Shown here: piece by piece, positions 9,880 through 20,825 of the stretch
How the letters are laid out: every line of letters starts with the position of its first letter
Numbering within the stretch: the stretch's first letter is position 1
Assembly (NCBI GenBank): GCA_029891385.1
Contig: JAIWQS010000131.1
Coordinates: forward strand, 186,001 to 250,000
DNA: 64,000 bases
Direction of reading: 5' to 3'
Source: Erythroxylum novogranatense
Lineage: Eukaryota; Streptophyta; Magnoliopsida; Malpighiales; Erythroxylaceae
Program-made: the position numbers and the translations under genes
The notes under the pieces: generated by a model
What the model was told of the DNA's origin: nothing
The model's input: the letters and a program-made list of their open reading frames with translations, nothing else
Databases searched by the model: none

Positions 9880-10850
9880 ATGTATCAAGAAGATGAATCA
9901 CTTGAGCAAGATCTTAAAGTCTTTATGAAGGCTGTGCAAGATCAGTTCTAGAGGTTGAATGCTAGGTTGGATGACATCAAATCCACCTCAAACTCCAAAG
10001 GTCCTAGAAGAGTGTTCCATGGAGAAGATGAAGATGTGCAATCTGAGGATGAAGCCCCCAACATTAGGAGTGGGAGACAAGCTTCATCTCGTAATGAACT
10101 CGATAACATAAAATTAAAAATTCCTTCTTTTCAAGGGAAAAATGATCCTGAATTATATTTAGAATGGGAGAGGAAAATAGAACATGTATTTGAGTGTCAT
10201 ACATATAGTGAAGAGAAAAGGATAAAACTTGCTGCTGTTGAATTGTGTGACTATGCTAGTATTTGGTGGGATCAACTGCAAATAAATCGAAGGCGGAATC
10301 TTGAAAGACCAATCCGCACATGACAAGAAATGAAAGCCATCATGAGAAAGCGCTTTGTTCCAAGTCATTACTATCGAGACTTGTTCAAGCGACTACAAAG
10401 ATTGAGGCAAGAATCTATGAGTGTTGAAGAGTACCACCAAGAGATGGAGATCATCATGATTAGGGCCAATGTTGAGGAAGACATGGAAGCTACCATGAGA
10501 AGATTTCTTGATGGTTTGCCCCCTGAAATTGCTTCCATTGTAGAACTGCAAAATTTTCTTGACATTGATGAGTTGTTACATAAGGCCATCATGGTAGAAA
10601 AGCAATTAAAGATCCAAAATGGTGTTGGGTCGAGTTCTTGGAAGAAAACCTTGAAGGAGTCCAAAATTTCTTCAAATCCAAGGGAGACATCAAGCCAAAA
10701 GAGGAAAGTAAGCCTAAATTCTCTACTCTAAATCCTAAGGGTAAAAATGACTCTAAACCCTCTTCTTCTTCTAATCCTTCTTATAAAGTTAAGTGCTTTA
10801 AATGTCAAGGTTTTGGTCATATTGCTTCTCAATGAACTAACAAAAGAACT
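9880..10850 (+). pseudogene. Gag of Gypsy-A2, interrupted by stops
   Basis: Starts at ATG 9880 (MYQEDES). The open parts are 9955-10323 (capsid-like: [28 protein letters not shown]) and 10330-10731 (SVEEYHQEMEIIMIRANVEED). Stops appear at about 9949 (after VQDQF), at 10321-10323, where Gypsy-A1 has a Trp codon, and in the zinc knuckle, where the last Cys codon has become TGA (CFKCQGFGHIASQ then stop, 10835). A frameshift lies near 10670. The capsid part was still recognisable when compared with Gypsy-A1 and Gypsy-B. Confidence 0.87.
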
Positions 10851-11198
10851 ATGATTTTACTAAAGAATGGTGATGTTGCTAGTGAAAGTAGTGACAGTGA
10901 TGACTATGACGATGTGGCTCCATTGACGGATGCTTCCGATGTTGATTGTGACGCTGAGGTTGGTGAAGCCCTTATGGCTAGGCGTGCTCTTAATATCCAA
11001 CCAAAAGAAGATCTTGAAGAAGAGCAACGTGAGCACATCTTTCATACAAGGTGTCTCATTAATGGTAAAGTTTGTAGCATGATCAAGAGAGCTTTAAAAT
11101 GTGAAGAATCTTATATACTTTTATATAAAGATGTTTTCTTAACTATTAATGAGCTTGATCCATCTTTGAAGAAAAGAAGAGAAGCATCCATGGCGTGA
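10851..11198 (+). pseudogene. Protease remnant fused into LTR (Gypsy-A2)
   Basis: An open frame of 115 codons. It begins with the acidic pre-protease linker (SSDSDDYDD) and reaches the Cys-Ser-Met-Ile that normally precedes the active-site DGGS. It then jumps directly to the linker before RT (KRALKCEESYILLYKDVFL). The active site is absent. After ELDPSL the frame enters LTR sequence at about 11169. Two deletions are therefore recorded in one frame. Confidence 0.82.
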
Positions 11199-12154
11199 TT
11201 CGCCTCAAGGAAGCCTAGGACGTGACTTGCATGGACATGAGCTTGCAAAAAGAAGCTTAGGAGCTGAAATTGGATCAGATTTGAAGTTTGAATGTTCAAG
11301 GAAAGGAGATGAACGAAATTCCCATATCAAAGGCCCAACATTCAAGTCTAATATTCCTAAAGATCCATTACAAGATGTTGGAGGCCTCATGACAAGAGCT
11401 AGGGCCAAAGTAATGAAGCATGCATTGAATTGTTTAATCCAAGACCTTCAAGAGATAGAGTCCATATTGTTGAGTCAGATTTCATCTCATAAAGGTCCAA
11501 GAGGCATTGTCTTATTCCTTGAAGCCCAACATAAAGTGTCCAATGGCCCACATGGAGTCCAATTGGGAGAACTCACTTAAAGTACCATGTGATAAGCATG
11601 TGCCACTTAAAAATAAGGATAAGGACATGATCCCTAAGGTCCAACATGTTGAGATCATTTTTTATTTAGTTTCCTTTTTTGTTTCCTTGAAATAAGGTGA
11701 TCTAGTCAACACCTTTATAAGTTTATTTTGTTTCCTTTTAGGGATTGATTTGTTTCCTTTTATTTAGTATCTTCTTTAGGACATTAAGTTAGGAAGTTTT
11801 CCCTATAAATAGGCACACTCTATGTACTTTGAAAGGGGATTTTCATTTAGAAATAATATTGAGAGCTTTCTTGCTTTCTTTGTATTCTTTGAGAATACTT
11901 GACTTATCAAAGGAGTGGTCTTCCTTTGTGGCGTCCTAAGGTTAGAGTTCTAAGAGACAAGTTCTCTTAGGATTTTTTCCATTGACAACATTCTTGCTAG
12001 GGTTCTAAGAGACAAAGTTCTCTTAGGGTTCTTTTCATCGACCAACATTCTTCCATAAGACAAGTTCTTATTGGGCATAGTTCTATCTACTCCTGGGCAT
12101 AGTTCAATCTTGATGAAGGTTCTATAAGACAAGTTCTTATTGGGTGTCCCATCA
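11170..12154 (+). repeat. 3' LTR of Gypsy-A2, 5' end truncated
   Basis: Homologous to 102-1158 in reverse. It has the pol tail frame (11227-11580, MTRARAKVMK), a TATA-like CTATAAATAG (11803-11812), the hairpin units (first at 11950-11970) and the terminus CATCA at 12154. It is more diverged than the A1 LTR pair are from each other, so A2 is an older copy or a different subfamily. Confidence 0.87.
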
Positions 12155-12462
12155 TATACAATAGTGGTGCACAATGGTAACTACATACATGCTACTATAG
12201 TGCATATGCACATTGCATAACATACTATGGGTATGTTAGTACCAATCCCACTGTAATTATGTGCATGTGTAGCATGCTGTACAATGCATGGTACGTGTAT
12301 GGTATAGTACACTATATTACATGTTTACCATTGTACTATACCATGTGTGCATATAGTATACCATGATGTACCACTATGTATATAACCACTATACACACAG
12401 ATAGTACCAAACCTTATTACATGCACGTATTACACATTAATGTACACATATGGTACATATGA
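12155..12462. repeat. Alternating pyrimidine-purine tract, block 2
   Basis: The same composition as 7678-8875 resumes directly after the Gypsy-A2 LTR end and stops at a short LTR fragment. No gene is seen. Confidence 0.78.
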
Positions 12463-12530
12463 TTCCTTGAGGCGAATCACACCATAGATGCGTTCTTTCT
12501 TGTCTTTCACATGCCCATGGTTCTCCATCA
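12463..12530 (-). repeat. 68-bp Gypsy-A LTR terminus, inverted, alone
   Basis: On the minus strand it starts TGATGGAGAACCATGGG and matches the first part of the Gypsy-A LTR up to the GATTCGCCTCAAGGAA region. It is opposite in orientation to Gypsy-A2 and has alternating DNA on both sides. It includes the LTR terminus that A2's own 3' LTR lacks. Confidence 0.85.
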
Positions 12531-13178
12531 GTATGTATAGTGCATGTGCTATATTATGTGTGGTATAGTAACATACCGTATGCATGTACTACCATGTGAA
12601 CACATAGGGTATACAATGGACATGCATTCACTATGGTAACTACTATAGTTAACATAGTGCATGTATAGTATAATTGATACATATAGTATACTAATGCATG
12701 GTAGTATACATGGTTATGGGTGCAAATAACTAGGTGCATATATACTAATTTAATACATGCATAGTATATGCGTATTATCACATGTAACACAATGCATATG
12801 CATGGTACATATGCATGCCATGCATATTTATTGTACTACCATTGTGTCACATCAATTGGTACACCATGTATATTATAGTATTGTATAGATATATGTATAC
12901 AATTGTTATACATATATCTATAGGCTATGCGTACATGTACCATGCATACAATAGTAATATAGTACACTATGTACACATACATTTTACCATATGTAGCGTG
13001 AACATAGTCTAATTACCATGGTATACGTGTGTACCATATGTATTGGTGCCATAGTCACATCAATTATAGTACACAGGTATTACATTAATACACTAGTGGT
13101 GCACACCATAGTTACATGCAATGTTATGTGCACTTTGTGTACCCATAACATAGTAGTATGTACCATGTACATTATTGC
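12531..13178. repeat. Alternating pyrimidine-purine tract, block 3
   Basis: Same texture as the earlier blocks. It ends at the target copy ATTGC (13174-13178) where Gypsy-B inserted; the tract resumes at 21644. Confidence 0.78.
13174..13178. repeat. Target-site duplication ATTGC, left copy (Gypsy-B)
   Basis: Matches 21639-21643. It shows that the whole three-LTR unit counts as a single insertion site in the alternating tract. Confidence 0.9.
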
Positions 13179-14089
13179 TGATACGGCAACAACCTAGAAT
13201 CAATGTCTAGATAACCTTCGTTTTAATGATTGTTTCCAAACCTAAATTCAATAAATCTAACAAGACTCTTCACCCCCAAAACAGCAAGGATTTAGTAAGA
13301 AAGAGTATAAAGATTGTAGGAATTGAATTAACGCCATAAGTTAGAACTTACTTTATAAGTTGAATCAATCCTTAAGGTAAAAAAGGCAAGAATCTGAATT
13401 CTCTCTTGAAGAATGCTTTCTAATTTTTATTCCTCACTAAAAAACTCGTGTTCATGCCTAAAGCAAGGGTTTAAATACCCTTTACAATGTAAACCTAAAC
13501 AAACATAACCTAAAAATCCTAAAGAAAGCCCAAAGTATCAAAAAGGCCTTCTTCAAACAAATCTGCCCAAGAACAAACCCCACATGGATTTGGGCTTCAA
13601 AATTAATTAAAATTGACTAGTCCTTCTCCAAATAGGATAAGAAAACCACAAAAATAGAATACTAACTTAAGAGGGGCGAATTAGGCTTTTAAACTAGGCC
13701 CACAAGCTTGGTTCCTTAAAATAAAACATGCACATGACTTTTTTAATGAAGCACATGCACACTTAATGAAAATAAGCCCATGAAAAAGCCTAAAAGAAGT
13801 CCACATGCCCCTTTATAAGATAAAATAAGCCCAAGCCCATTGATTAGACTTGTGCTTGTGAAAATTGGCTAAGTATTAGCCCTGTTGGTTTGATGCCTCC
13901 AATGTGCACACACACTTAGGTTTCTTCCTAAGCTCTTCCCCAAGCTTGATCAAGAAAACTTCTTGAAGTTCCTGTGAAACAAAAGCTTCTACATAAATTT
14001 GAAGTTGTGCTTTGAGCTTGTTAGAGCATGACCTTGTAATTGGACCCATTGGCATCCCCAAGTCTCCATTGCCTTGGTGAGTTGTAGCA
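13179..14089 (-). repeat. Gypsy-B LTR 1 (3' LTR)
   Basis: Begins 'tgatacggcaacaacc' on the plus strand. Its inner edge reads TGCTACAAC on the minus strand instead of TGATACAAC, because a deletion has fused pol directly to the LTR and removed the polypurine tract. The pol reading frame continues into it to 13876. Confidence 0.88.
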
Positions 14090-14409
14090 CTTACACTATA
14101 CTCACCTGGAAAATCCACCCTATAGGCATTGTCATTGATGCGTTCAAGCACTTGAAAAGGACCATCCCCTCTAGGATCAAGCTTAGACTTCCTTTGTTTA
14201 AGAAATCTCTCCTTCCTGAAGTGCACCCAAACCCAATCTCCAGGTTCAAACTTCATCACCCTAAGCCCTTGATTGGCTCTTTGAGCATACTTCTTGTTCT
14301 TTTCCTCAATGTGCTGCCTAGCTTTCGCATGTATTGTCTTAACCAATTCGGCCCTTTGCTGCCCATCTACATTAACAATATCATTCAAGGGTAAAGGCAA
14401 AAAATCCAA
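13876..14409 (-). pseudogene. Integrase C-terminus and LTR-encoded tail (Gypsy-B)
   Basis: 178 codons. It starts after the integrase core deletion with LPLPLNDIVNVDGQQRAELV and continues through FEPGDWVWVHFRKERF and [20 protein letters not shown]. The deletion that lost the polypurine tract follows at VSAT, and then the LTR-encoded tail GNGDLGMPMGPITRS. The tail corresponds to MTRARAK of Gypsy-A. The same tail frame is present in the other LTRs (20414-20226, 21658-21425). Confidence 0.82.
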
Positions 14410-14422
14410 TGGAGTTAATGGG

Positions 14423-15088
14423 TTAAAACAAAAAGTGACTTAAAAACTTAGAATCCCTATCTGAAACAATGGTTTTAGGAATGCCATGCAACCTAACAAC
14501 ATCCCTAAAAAACAAATCAGCAACATGTGTAGCATCATCAGATTTATGACATGCAATAAAATGAGTCATTTTACTAAATCGATCTACTACAACAAAGATG
14601 CTATCATGTCCTTTCCTATTCCTAGTCCATCCTAACACAAAATCCATAGATTCATCAATCCAAGGACTGATAGGGACAGGTAGAGGCGTGTACAACCCAT
14701 GTGGTTGAACCTTGGACTTGGCTTGCCTACACGCTACACAACTAGAGCAAACTCTTTCAACATCCTTTTTCATGTTAGGCCAATAAAAATGCTCCTGTAA
14801 TATGTCAAGTGTTTTAGCAATACCAAAATGTCCCATTAAACCTACATCATGAGACTCCCTAGTAAGCTTCTCACGCATAGAAAAAGTAGGAATCCATAGT
14901 TTATTATCTCTAAATAAATATCCATCATTCCTATAAAACTTTTGAAAAGCAACTTGTTCACATGCATCATACACATTAGCAAAGTCAGAATTTGATTTGT
15001 ACAAATCTTTTATATACGCAAACCCAATCAACTTAGAACTAAGAGAAGAGATTAGGGCATACCTCCTAGACAATGCATCAGCGATCAC
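14423..15088 (-). pseudogene. RNase H end and integrase N-terminal half (Gypsy-B)
   Basis: Starts at the RNase H end ([10 protein letters not shown]). The HHCC zinc finger ([24 protein letters not shown]) follows, then the first catalytic Asp (MDFVLGW) and the second ([12 protein letters not shown]). It stops at 14423 where a deletion removes the rest of the core, including the catalytic Glu, and joins to the PLTPLDF-type segment near 14415. DNA integration by this protein is not possible. Confidence 0.85.
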
Positions 15089-15103
15089 ATTTTCTTTACC
15101 TTA

Positions 15104-15934
15104 CTTGTATTTCACAACATATGGGAATGTCTCTATGAACTCCAACCACTTAGCATGTCTTTTATTTAACTTACCTTAGCCCTTAAGATGCTTCAAACTC
15201 TCATGATCAGTGTGAATCACGAATTCCTTTGTCCATAGATAATGTTGCCAAGTTTGTAGAGCTCTTACCAATGCATATAGCTCCTTGTCATAAGTGGAAT
15301 ACTTCAATTGAGCACCATTCAACTTCTCACTAAAATAGGCAATGGGACGCCTTCCCTGAAATAAAACAGCACCAATACTTATCCCAGAGGCATCACATTC
15401 AATCTCAAAAGTAAAAGAAAAATCAGGTAAACTCAAAATAGGTACAGAACAAAGTTTTTCTTTCAAAGTGTTAAAAGAAATTTCCTGCGCCTCTCCCCAC
15501 TTAAATCCTACCTCCTTTTTAACAATCTTAGTCAATGGAGCTGTAATGGAACTAAAATCTTTCACAAACCTCCTATAGAAACTAGCAAGTCCATGAAAGG
15601 ATCTCACCTGAGTAACAATTGTAGGTCTCGGCCACTCCCTAATTTCCTTGACCTTTTCTTGGTCCACCTCAATTCCATTAGAAGAAACAACATAACCAAG
15701 AAATATGACACGATCCATGCAAAATGTACACTTCTTTAACTTAGCATACAACTTTTCTGCCCTAAGTGCATCTAACACAAGCCTAAGATGCTCAATATGC
15801 TCATTAATGCTTTTGCTATAGATCAATATGTCATCAAAATATACCACAAAAAACTTACCAATAAATGACCTCAAAACATGATTCATCAAACGCATAAATG
15901 TACTAGGAGCATTAGTTAAGCCAAAAGGCATCAC
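15104..15934 (-). pseudogene. Reverse transcriptase and RNase H (Gypsy-B)
   Basis: Open from 15934 to 15176 (253 codons): [12 protein letters not shown], catalytic YFDDILIYS, connection domain, then RNase H motifs [23 protein letters not shown] and [10 protein letters not shown] stop at 15176 and another near 15103 cut the RNase H tail. The frame before 15934 is shifted near 16010 relative to the RT N-terminus. Confidence 0.85.
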
Positions 15935-15993
15935 AAGCCACTCATATAAACCATGTTTTGTTTTAAAAGTAGTTTTTCATTCATCACCAATTT

Positions 15994-16515
15994 TCATTCT
16001 AATCTGATGGTAACACTCATAAGATCAATTTTGGTAAACACACATGCACCATGCAATTCATCAATCATATCATCCAATCTAGGTATAGGATGGCGATACT
16101 TTATTGTTATCTTGTTAACAGCTTCGCAATCCACACGCATACGCCAACTCCCATCCTTCTTTGGAACCAATATCACTGGCACCGCAAAAGGACTAAGACT
16201 CTCCCTGATGTGTCCCTTTTGTAGCAATTCTTCCACTTGCTTTTGGAGTTCCTTAGTTTCTTCAGGATTAGCCCTATAAGTTGGTCTATTTGGAATCTGC
16301 GCCCCAGGCATGAAGTCAATCTAATGTTCTATTCCTCTAATAGGCGGCAATTCCTTAGGCAACTCTTCAGGAAAAACATCTCCATACTCTTGCAAAAGAG
16401 AAACAACACTACTACGCAAACAAGGGTTAAGGTCAGATTCATTAAAATAAGCTTGCTTGTACAAAAGTACAAACAAACATCTCCTTTCCACACAAGCAAC
16501 CCTTACATCTCTCAT
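15994..16515 (-). pseudogene. Pre-RT linker and RT N-terminus (Gypsy-B)
   Basis: Two open pieces. 16515-16321 codes the linker ending LPPIRGIEH; a single TAG follows, where Gypsy-A1 keeps an open codon. 16311-15994 codes the RT fingers ([34 protein letters not shown]). The frame is then lost near 16010. Confidence 0.83.
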
Positions 16516-16754
16516 TTTTGCATAGAAGTTTTGTTTCTTTCTACCCTCTCTCTCATTTGGGCCTTTTAATTCAATTTTTTTAAGGCCTCTTTCCCCACTT
16601 TTTTTCTCTCAGTCTCGGCCTCACTTTCTCTCTTTTCTTTTGATTCGGATTTCTGCTCCCCTTTTGCAAGGTTCTCAACCTTCCCTCAATTTTGTATTGT
16701 CATGCTTGTCTTGAAGTTTTTGTCCTGTCTTTGTTGCATTCCTCCATACTCCTT
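16516..16754 (-). other. Degenerate linker between protease and RT (Gypsy-B)
   Basis: Pyrimidine-rich on the plus strand, that is, Lys/Glu/Arg codons on the minus strand with stops. It corresponds to the basic-acidic linker at 3895-4050 of Gypsy-A1. No separate gene is visible. Confidence 0.6.
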
Positions 16755-17336
16755 TTAATTGCATTTGGTCCTCATATACCTCTTTTGGTGCCAATGGAGC
16801 AAGAACAAATTTCTGATCTCCATAGTAAATGAATACCTATTCTTAAAACCATCATGTAACACTCTTCTATCATATTGCCAAGGTCGACCGAGCAATAAAT
16901 GACAAGCATGCATAGGTACAACATCACAAAGTACTTGATCAGAATACTTTTCAATGGAGAAAGATACAAGGACTTGTTTATTTACCTTGATTTCCCCCAT
17001 GTCATTCAGCCATTGTAGTCTATACGGCCGAGGGTGTTTCAAGCACTCCAACCCTAGTTTTTCTACCATCAATGTACTAGCCACATTAGTGCAGCTTCCC
17101 CCATCAATGATCATGCTACAAATCTTCTCATTCACTAGGCATCTGGAATGAAAAATATTTTCCCTTTGCTCAATTCCATCTTCCTTCACTTGAGCATTCA
17201 AAACTCGCCTAGTAACAAGTAATTCACCCATAGGTGCATCCTCAACTTCCACATCAGAACAATCTTCCAACTCAGGCATGGAAGTCAAATCATCTTCTTC
17301 CTCCTCAGACACAACTTCTCCTCCTCTCACAAACAT
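16755..17336 (-). pseudogene. Protease (Gypsy-B), open frame
   Basis: 193 codons without a stop. The acidic linker EVVSEEEEDDLTSMPELE comes first, then MIIDGGSCTNVASTL with the aspartic protease active site, then the second conserved block HLLLGRPWQYDRR. It would cut Gag-Pol during particle maturation. The domain itself looks complete, but it is no longer in frame with gag (shift near 17405) or with RT. Confidence 0.85.
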
Positions 17337-18483
17337 TGCTTTCTTGTTTGGGCATTGAGAAGCAATATGACCAACACCAAGACATTTAAAGCATTTAATA
17401 TGCTTTTTCAGAATTGGAACTAGAAGAACTTGGAGTTTTAAAAGTACCTTTTGGATCTGCCTTGTTATTCTCTTCCTTTAGCTTGTCTTTGTCCTTCTCA
17501 TTTTTCTTGGACCATTTCGAGTTCCAATTTGTAGTAGAGCTTGGGTAAGAAGCCTTGTTGGAGCTTTTGTACTTGAGTTGCCTCTCCACCTTCATGGCCA
17601 TATTCACCATCTCTAACTCCACATAATGGTGCAATTCAATAACATTGGTAATGTCTTTGTTCAAACCAGCCAAGAAACGTGCCATGGTGGCTTCTCTTTC
17701 TTCTTTTACATTAGCCCTAATCATGGCTATCTCCATCTCCTTATGGTACTCTTCTACACTTTTGGTGCCTTGTCTCAAGGTTTGGAGCCTTTGATGGAGC
17801 TCCCTATAGAAGTAACTAGGCACAAACCTCTTCTTCATGAACCTCTTCATTTCAGCCCAACTATCAATAGGATCCTCTACATTCCTTCTTTTGTTCAAAA
17901 CAAGCTGATCCCACCAAATAAGTGCATAATCATGAAATTCCACGGCAACAAGCTTCACCTTCTTCTCTTCAGAATAGTTATGGCATTCAAAAATCATCTC
18001 CACCTTTCTTTCCCATTCTAAGTAAGCGTCTGGATCATTCTTACCTTGGAAATATGGTATTTTCATCTTGATACTGCCCAAGTTTTTATCCACACGCTCG
18101 ACCCTGTCTTCTCCCCTTGCATTGTCTCGGCATCTATAACCTCTTCCTCTTCCTCTATCATTCCGTCCCCCTCTTCCACCAAATCAGGCCCTATGCCAAT
18201 CTTCTTCATCTTCCCCATCATCATATTCATCTTCATACTCATAGCGCACAGGAGTTGGCTCCCTAGCATTTTGCCTCCTTGTTGTACCATTAGATGAAGC
18301 CTCTCGTTGTAAATTCCTAGTGGCTTGATCTTATCTATCAAATTTATCACTGACATCCTTGAACATGTTCTCAATCATTTGGAATTGATGTTGCATAGCC
18401 TCCAAAGTAAAGAATGTGTGTTGATCAGCCTCACTATTCTTTTCATCCTTGTCACTACCTTTACTATCCTTTGAATTGGACAT
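17337..18483 (-). pseudogene. Gag (Gypsy-B)
   Basis: Start at the ATG 18483-18481 (MSNSKDSKGSDKDEKNSEAD). Stops lie near 18330 and 18195. The capsid part is open in 18093-17395 (KIPYFQGKNDPDAYLEWERK, SVEEYHKEMEIAMIRANVKE). A one-base shift near 17405 follows, and the CCHC zinc knuckle CFKCLGVGHIASQC (about 17390-17350) lies in the next frame. An Arg/Gly/Asp-rich segment around 18130-18260 precedes the capsid. Confidence 0.85.
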
Positions 18484-19470
18484 GATGTAAAACCTGCAAA
18501 AACACGTTAGAATAGCTCCTCACACACTCCCTCACGTGTTTCTCTCTAAATCAGATTGGATACCCTCGTGTTTCACTCAAGAAGATGGCTTTTACCCTCA
18601 AATGAGCTTACACATTCTTGCCTTTTACCACTTTAGATTCTAGCACAGTTTTACTTGTCCGGATCAGTCACTACCAACCAAATAAGCACAACAGCAACGT
18701 AATTCAAAAGGAAAGCAACGAATACCTAAATAAAGGAAGAAAAACACAAAGCTAGATGCAATTTAATGTAAAGAAAACAATGAAGACGAAAATAAACACA
18801 TACTAGATGGAGAAAACGTATGTGAATGATTTTTGGTGCCAATTGAGCAATATGAAACAAGATTACTCAATGCAAGTGTAATGGAAACAAAAAAGGACAG
18901 CAAACAAAAAAAAACTACCAAAGAGTTGAAGAAAAGACGAAACTAGGAATTAAACTCAACCCTAAACCCAAATTAACAAAAACATTCCAATCTACCCCAA
19001 TTACTCAAGAACTTAAAGATAAGCAATTATATCAAAGACACACGTTTTGTGCGAAGAACGTAAATCTTGAAACAAGAAAGTGTTTCTTGGTGCAAGAAAA
19101 CAAGTCTGGATGAGTTTCTTCAATGAAGGATGTGTTCTTGATGAATCTTGAATAATAAAGAAACGAAATTAAAGAATTCTTGAATGATCAGATTCGTTCT
19201 TGATGAATCTTGCAAGTAAATCAACTCAAACTCACAAAGATTCACAATCTTAGTTTTCTTTTTTTTTCTTTTTTTAACTTCTTTCTTTCTTTCTTTTCTT
19301 CTTTTTCTTTCTTTCTTTCTTTTTTTCTTTCTTTCTTTCTTTCTTTTCTTTCTTTCTTTCTTTCTTTCTTTTCTTTCTTTCTTCTTTTTTGAATTTTAAT
19401 GATGAACTAACTATAATAATCAAGAACAAACAGAAAATTAAAGATAAAGATTGAATTTAAAACCTAGGCT
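18484..19470 (-). other. 5' leader of Gypsy-B
   Basis: Non-coding. It carries a (CTTT)n microsatellite at 19255-19390 (plus strand) and repeated 'cttgatgaatcttg'-type words at 19130-19215. The segment 19031-19483 is duplicated at 20389-20825. Confidence 0.75.
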
Positions 19471-19480
19471 CTGATACCAA
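19471..19480 (-). other. Primer-binding site of Gypsy-B (at LTR 2)
   Basis: Plus-strand 'ctctgatacca' (from 19469) gives TGGTATCAGAG on the minus strand, beside LTR 2. An identical site precedes LTR 3 at about 20811-20821. Confidence 0.88.
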
Positions 19481-19483
19481 AGA

Positions 19484-20388
19484 TGATACAGCAACAACCT
19501 AGAATCAATGTCTAGATCACCTCCGTTTCAATGATTGTTCCCAAACCTAAATTCAATCAATCTAACAAAACCCTTCACCCCCAAAACAGCAAGGAATTGG
19601 TAACAAAGAGTATAAGATTGTAGGAATTAAATTAACGCTACAAGTTAGAACTTACTTGATAAGTTGAATCAATCCTTAAGGTAAAACAAGCAAGAATCTC
19701 AATTCTCTCTTGAAGAATGCTTTCTAATTTTATTGATCTCTCTAAAACTCGTGTTCATGGCTAAAGCAAGGGTTTAAATACCCTTTGCAATGTAAACCCT
19801 AACAAAGATAACCTAAAAATCCTAAAGAAAGCCCAAAATATGAAGAAAAAAAAAAGGCCTTCTTGACTAGTTAGGTTATCTTTGTTAAAATTGACTAGTC
19901 CTAATTAAAATTGACTAGTCCTAGTCCAAATAGGATAAGAAAACCATAAAAATAGAAGACTAACTTAAGAGGTACGAATTGGGCTTTTAAACTAGGCCCA
20001 CAAGCTTGGTTCCTTAAAACAAAACATGCACATGACTTTTTTTAATGAAGCACATGCACACTTAATGCAAATCAGCCCATGAAAAAGCCTAAAAGTAGTC
20101 CATATGCCCTTTATAAGATAAAATAGGCCCAAGTCCATTGATTAGACTTATGCTCTTGAAAATTGGCTAAGTGTTAGCCCTCTTGGTTTGAAGCCTCCAA
20201 TGTGCATACACACTTAGGTGTCTTCCTAAGGTTTTTCCCCAAGCTTGATCAACAAAACTTCTTGAACTTCTTGTGAAATCAAAGCTTGTACATAAATCTG
20301 AAATTGTGCTTTGAGCTTGTTGGAGCGTGACCTTGTAATTGGACCTATTGGCATCCTCAAGTCTCCATTGCCTTGGTGAGTTGTATCA
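19484..20388 (-). repeat. Gypsy-B LTR 2 (middle LTR)
   Basis: 905 bp. It carries subfamily bases such as 'tgatacAgc', 'cctCCGTTTC' and 'acCcttc' that differ from LTR 1 and LTR 3 but agree with the LTR at 63225. Its outer edge joins leader DNA at a TATCA microhomology (20384-20388), with no target duplication of its own. Confidence 0.87.
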
Positions 20389-20825
20389 ATATCAAAGACA
20401 CACATTTTGAGCAAAGAAAGTAAATCTTGAAATAAGAATGTTTTTCTTGATGCAAGAAAACAAGTCTTGATGAGTTTCTTGAATGAAGGATGTGTTCTTG
20501 ATGAATCTTGAATAATAAAGAAACGAAATTAAAGAATTCTTGAATGATCAAATTCGTTTCTTGATGAATCTTGCAAAAAAATCAACTCAAACTCATAAAG
20601 ATTCACAATCTTGATTTTCTTTTTCCTTTTCTTTTCTTTTTTTGCTTCTTTCTTTCTTTCTTTCTTTCTTTTATTTCTTTTATTTCTTTTCTTTCTTTCT
20701 TTTCTTTCTTTTCTTTCTTTTCTTTTTTTTTCGAATTTGAATGATAACTAACTATAATAATAAAAAAACAAACAGAAAATTAAAGATAAAGATTGAATTT
20801 AAAACCTAGGCTCTGATACCAAAGA
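20389..20825 (-). repeat. Duplicated partial leader of Gypsy-B
   Basis: 437 bp homologous to 19031-19483. It includes the (CTTT)n stretch (20617-20730) and a primer-binding site next to LTR 3. It holds no gag or pol. Confidence 0.85.

Larger units (their letters stand above)
8877..12154 (+). mobile_element. Gypsy-A2: internally deleted Gypsy-A element
   Basis: Plus-strand relative of Gypsy-A1. It keeps about 15 bp of the 5' LTR end (8877-8891), the primer-binding site, leader, gag, a protease remnant and a nearly full 3' LTR (11170-12154). RT, RNase H, integrase, the polypurine tract and roughly the first 25-30 bp of the 3' LTR are gone in one deletion near 11169. A second deletion removes the protease active site. 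There is no ordinary target duplication; instead a 14-bp direct repeat (ggtgcacaatggta) lies at 8863-8876 and 12166-12179, within the alternating tract. Confidence 0.85.

Noticed and set aside
19255..19390. (CTTT)n stretch as a functional element
   Set aside because: An ordinary microsatellite in a retroelement leader, duplicated at 20617-20730 with the leader.
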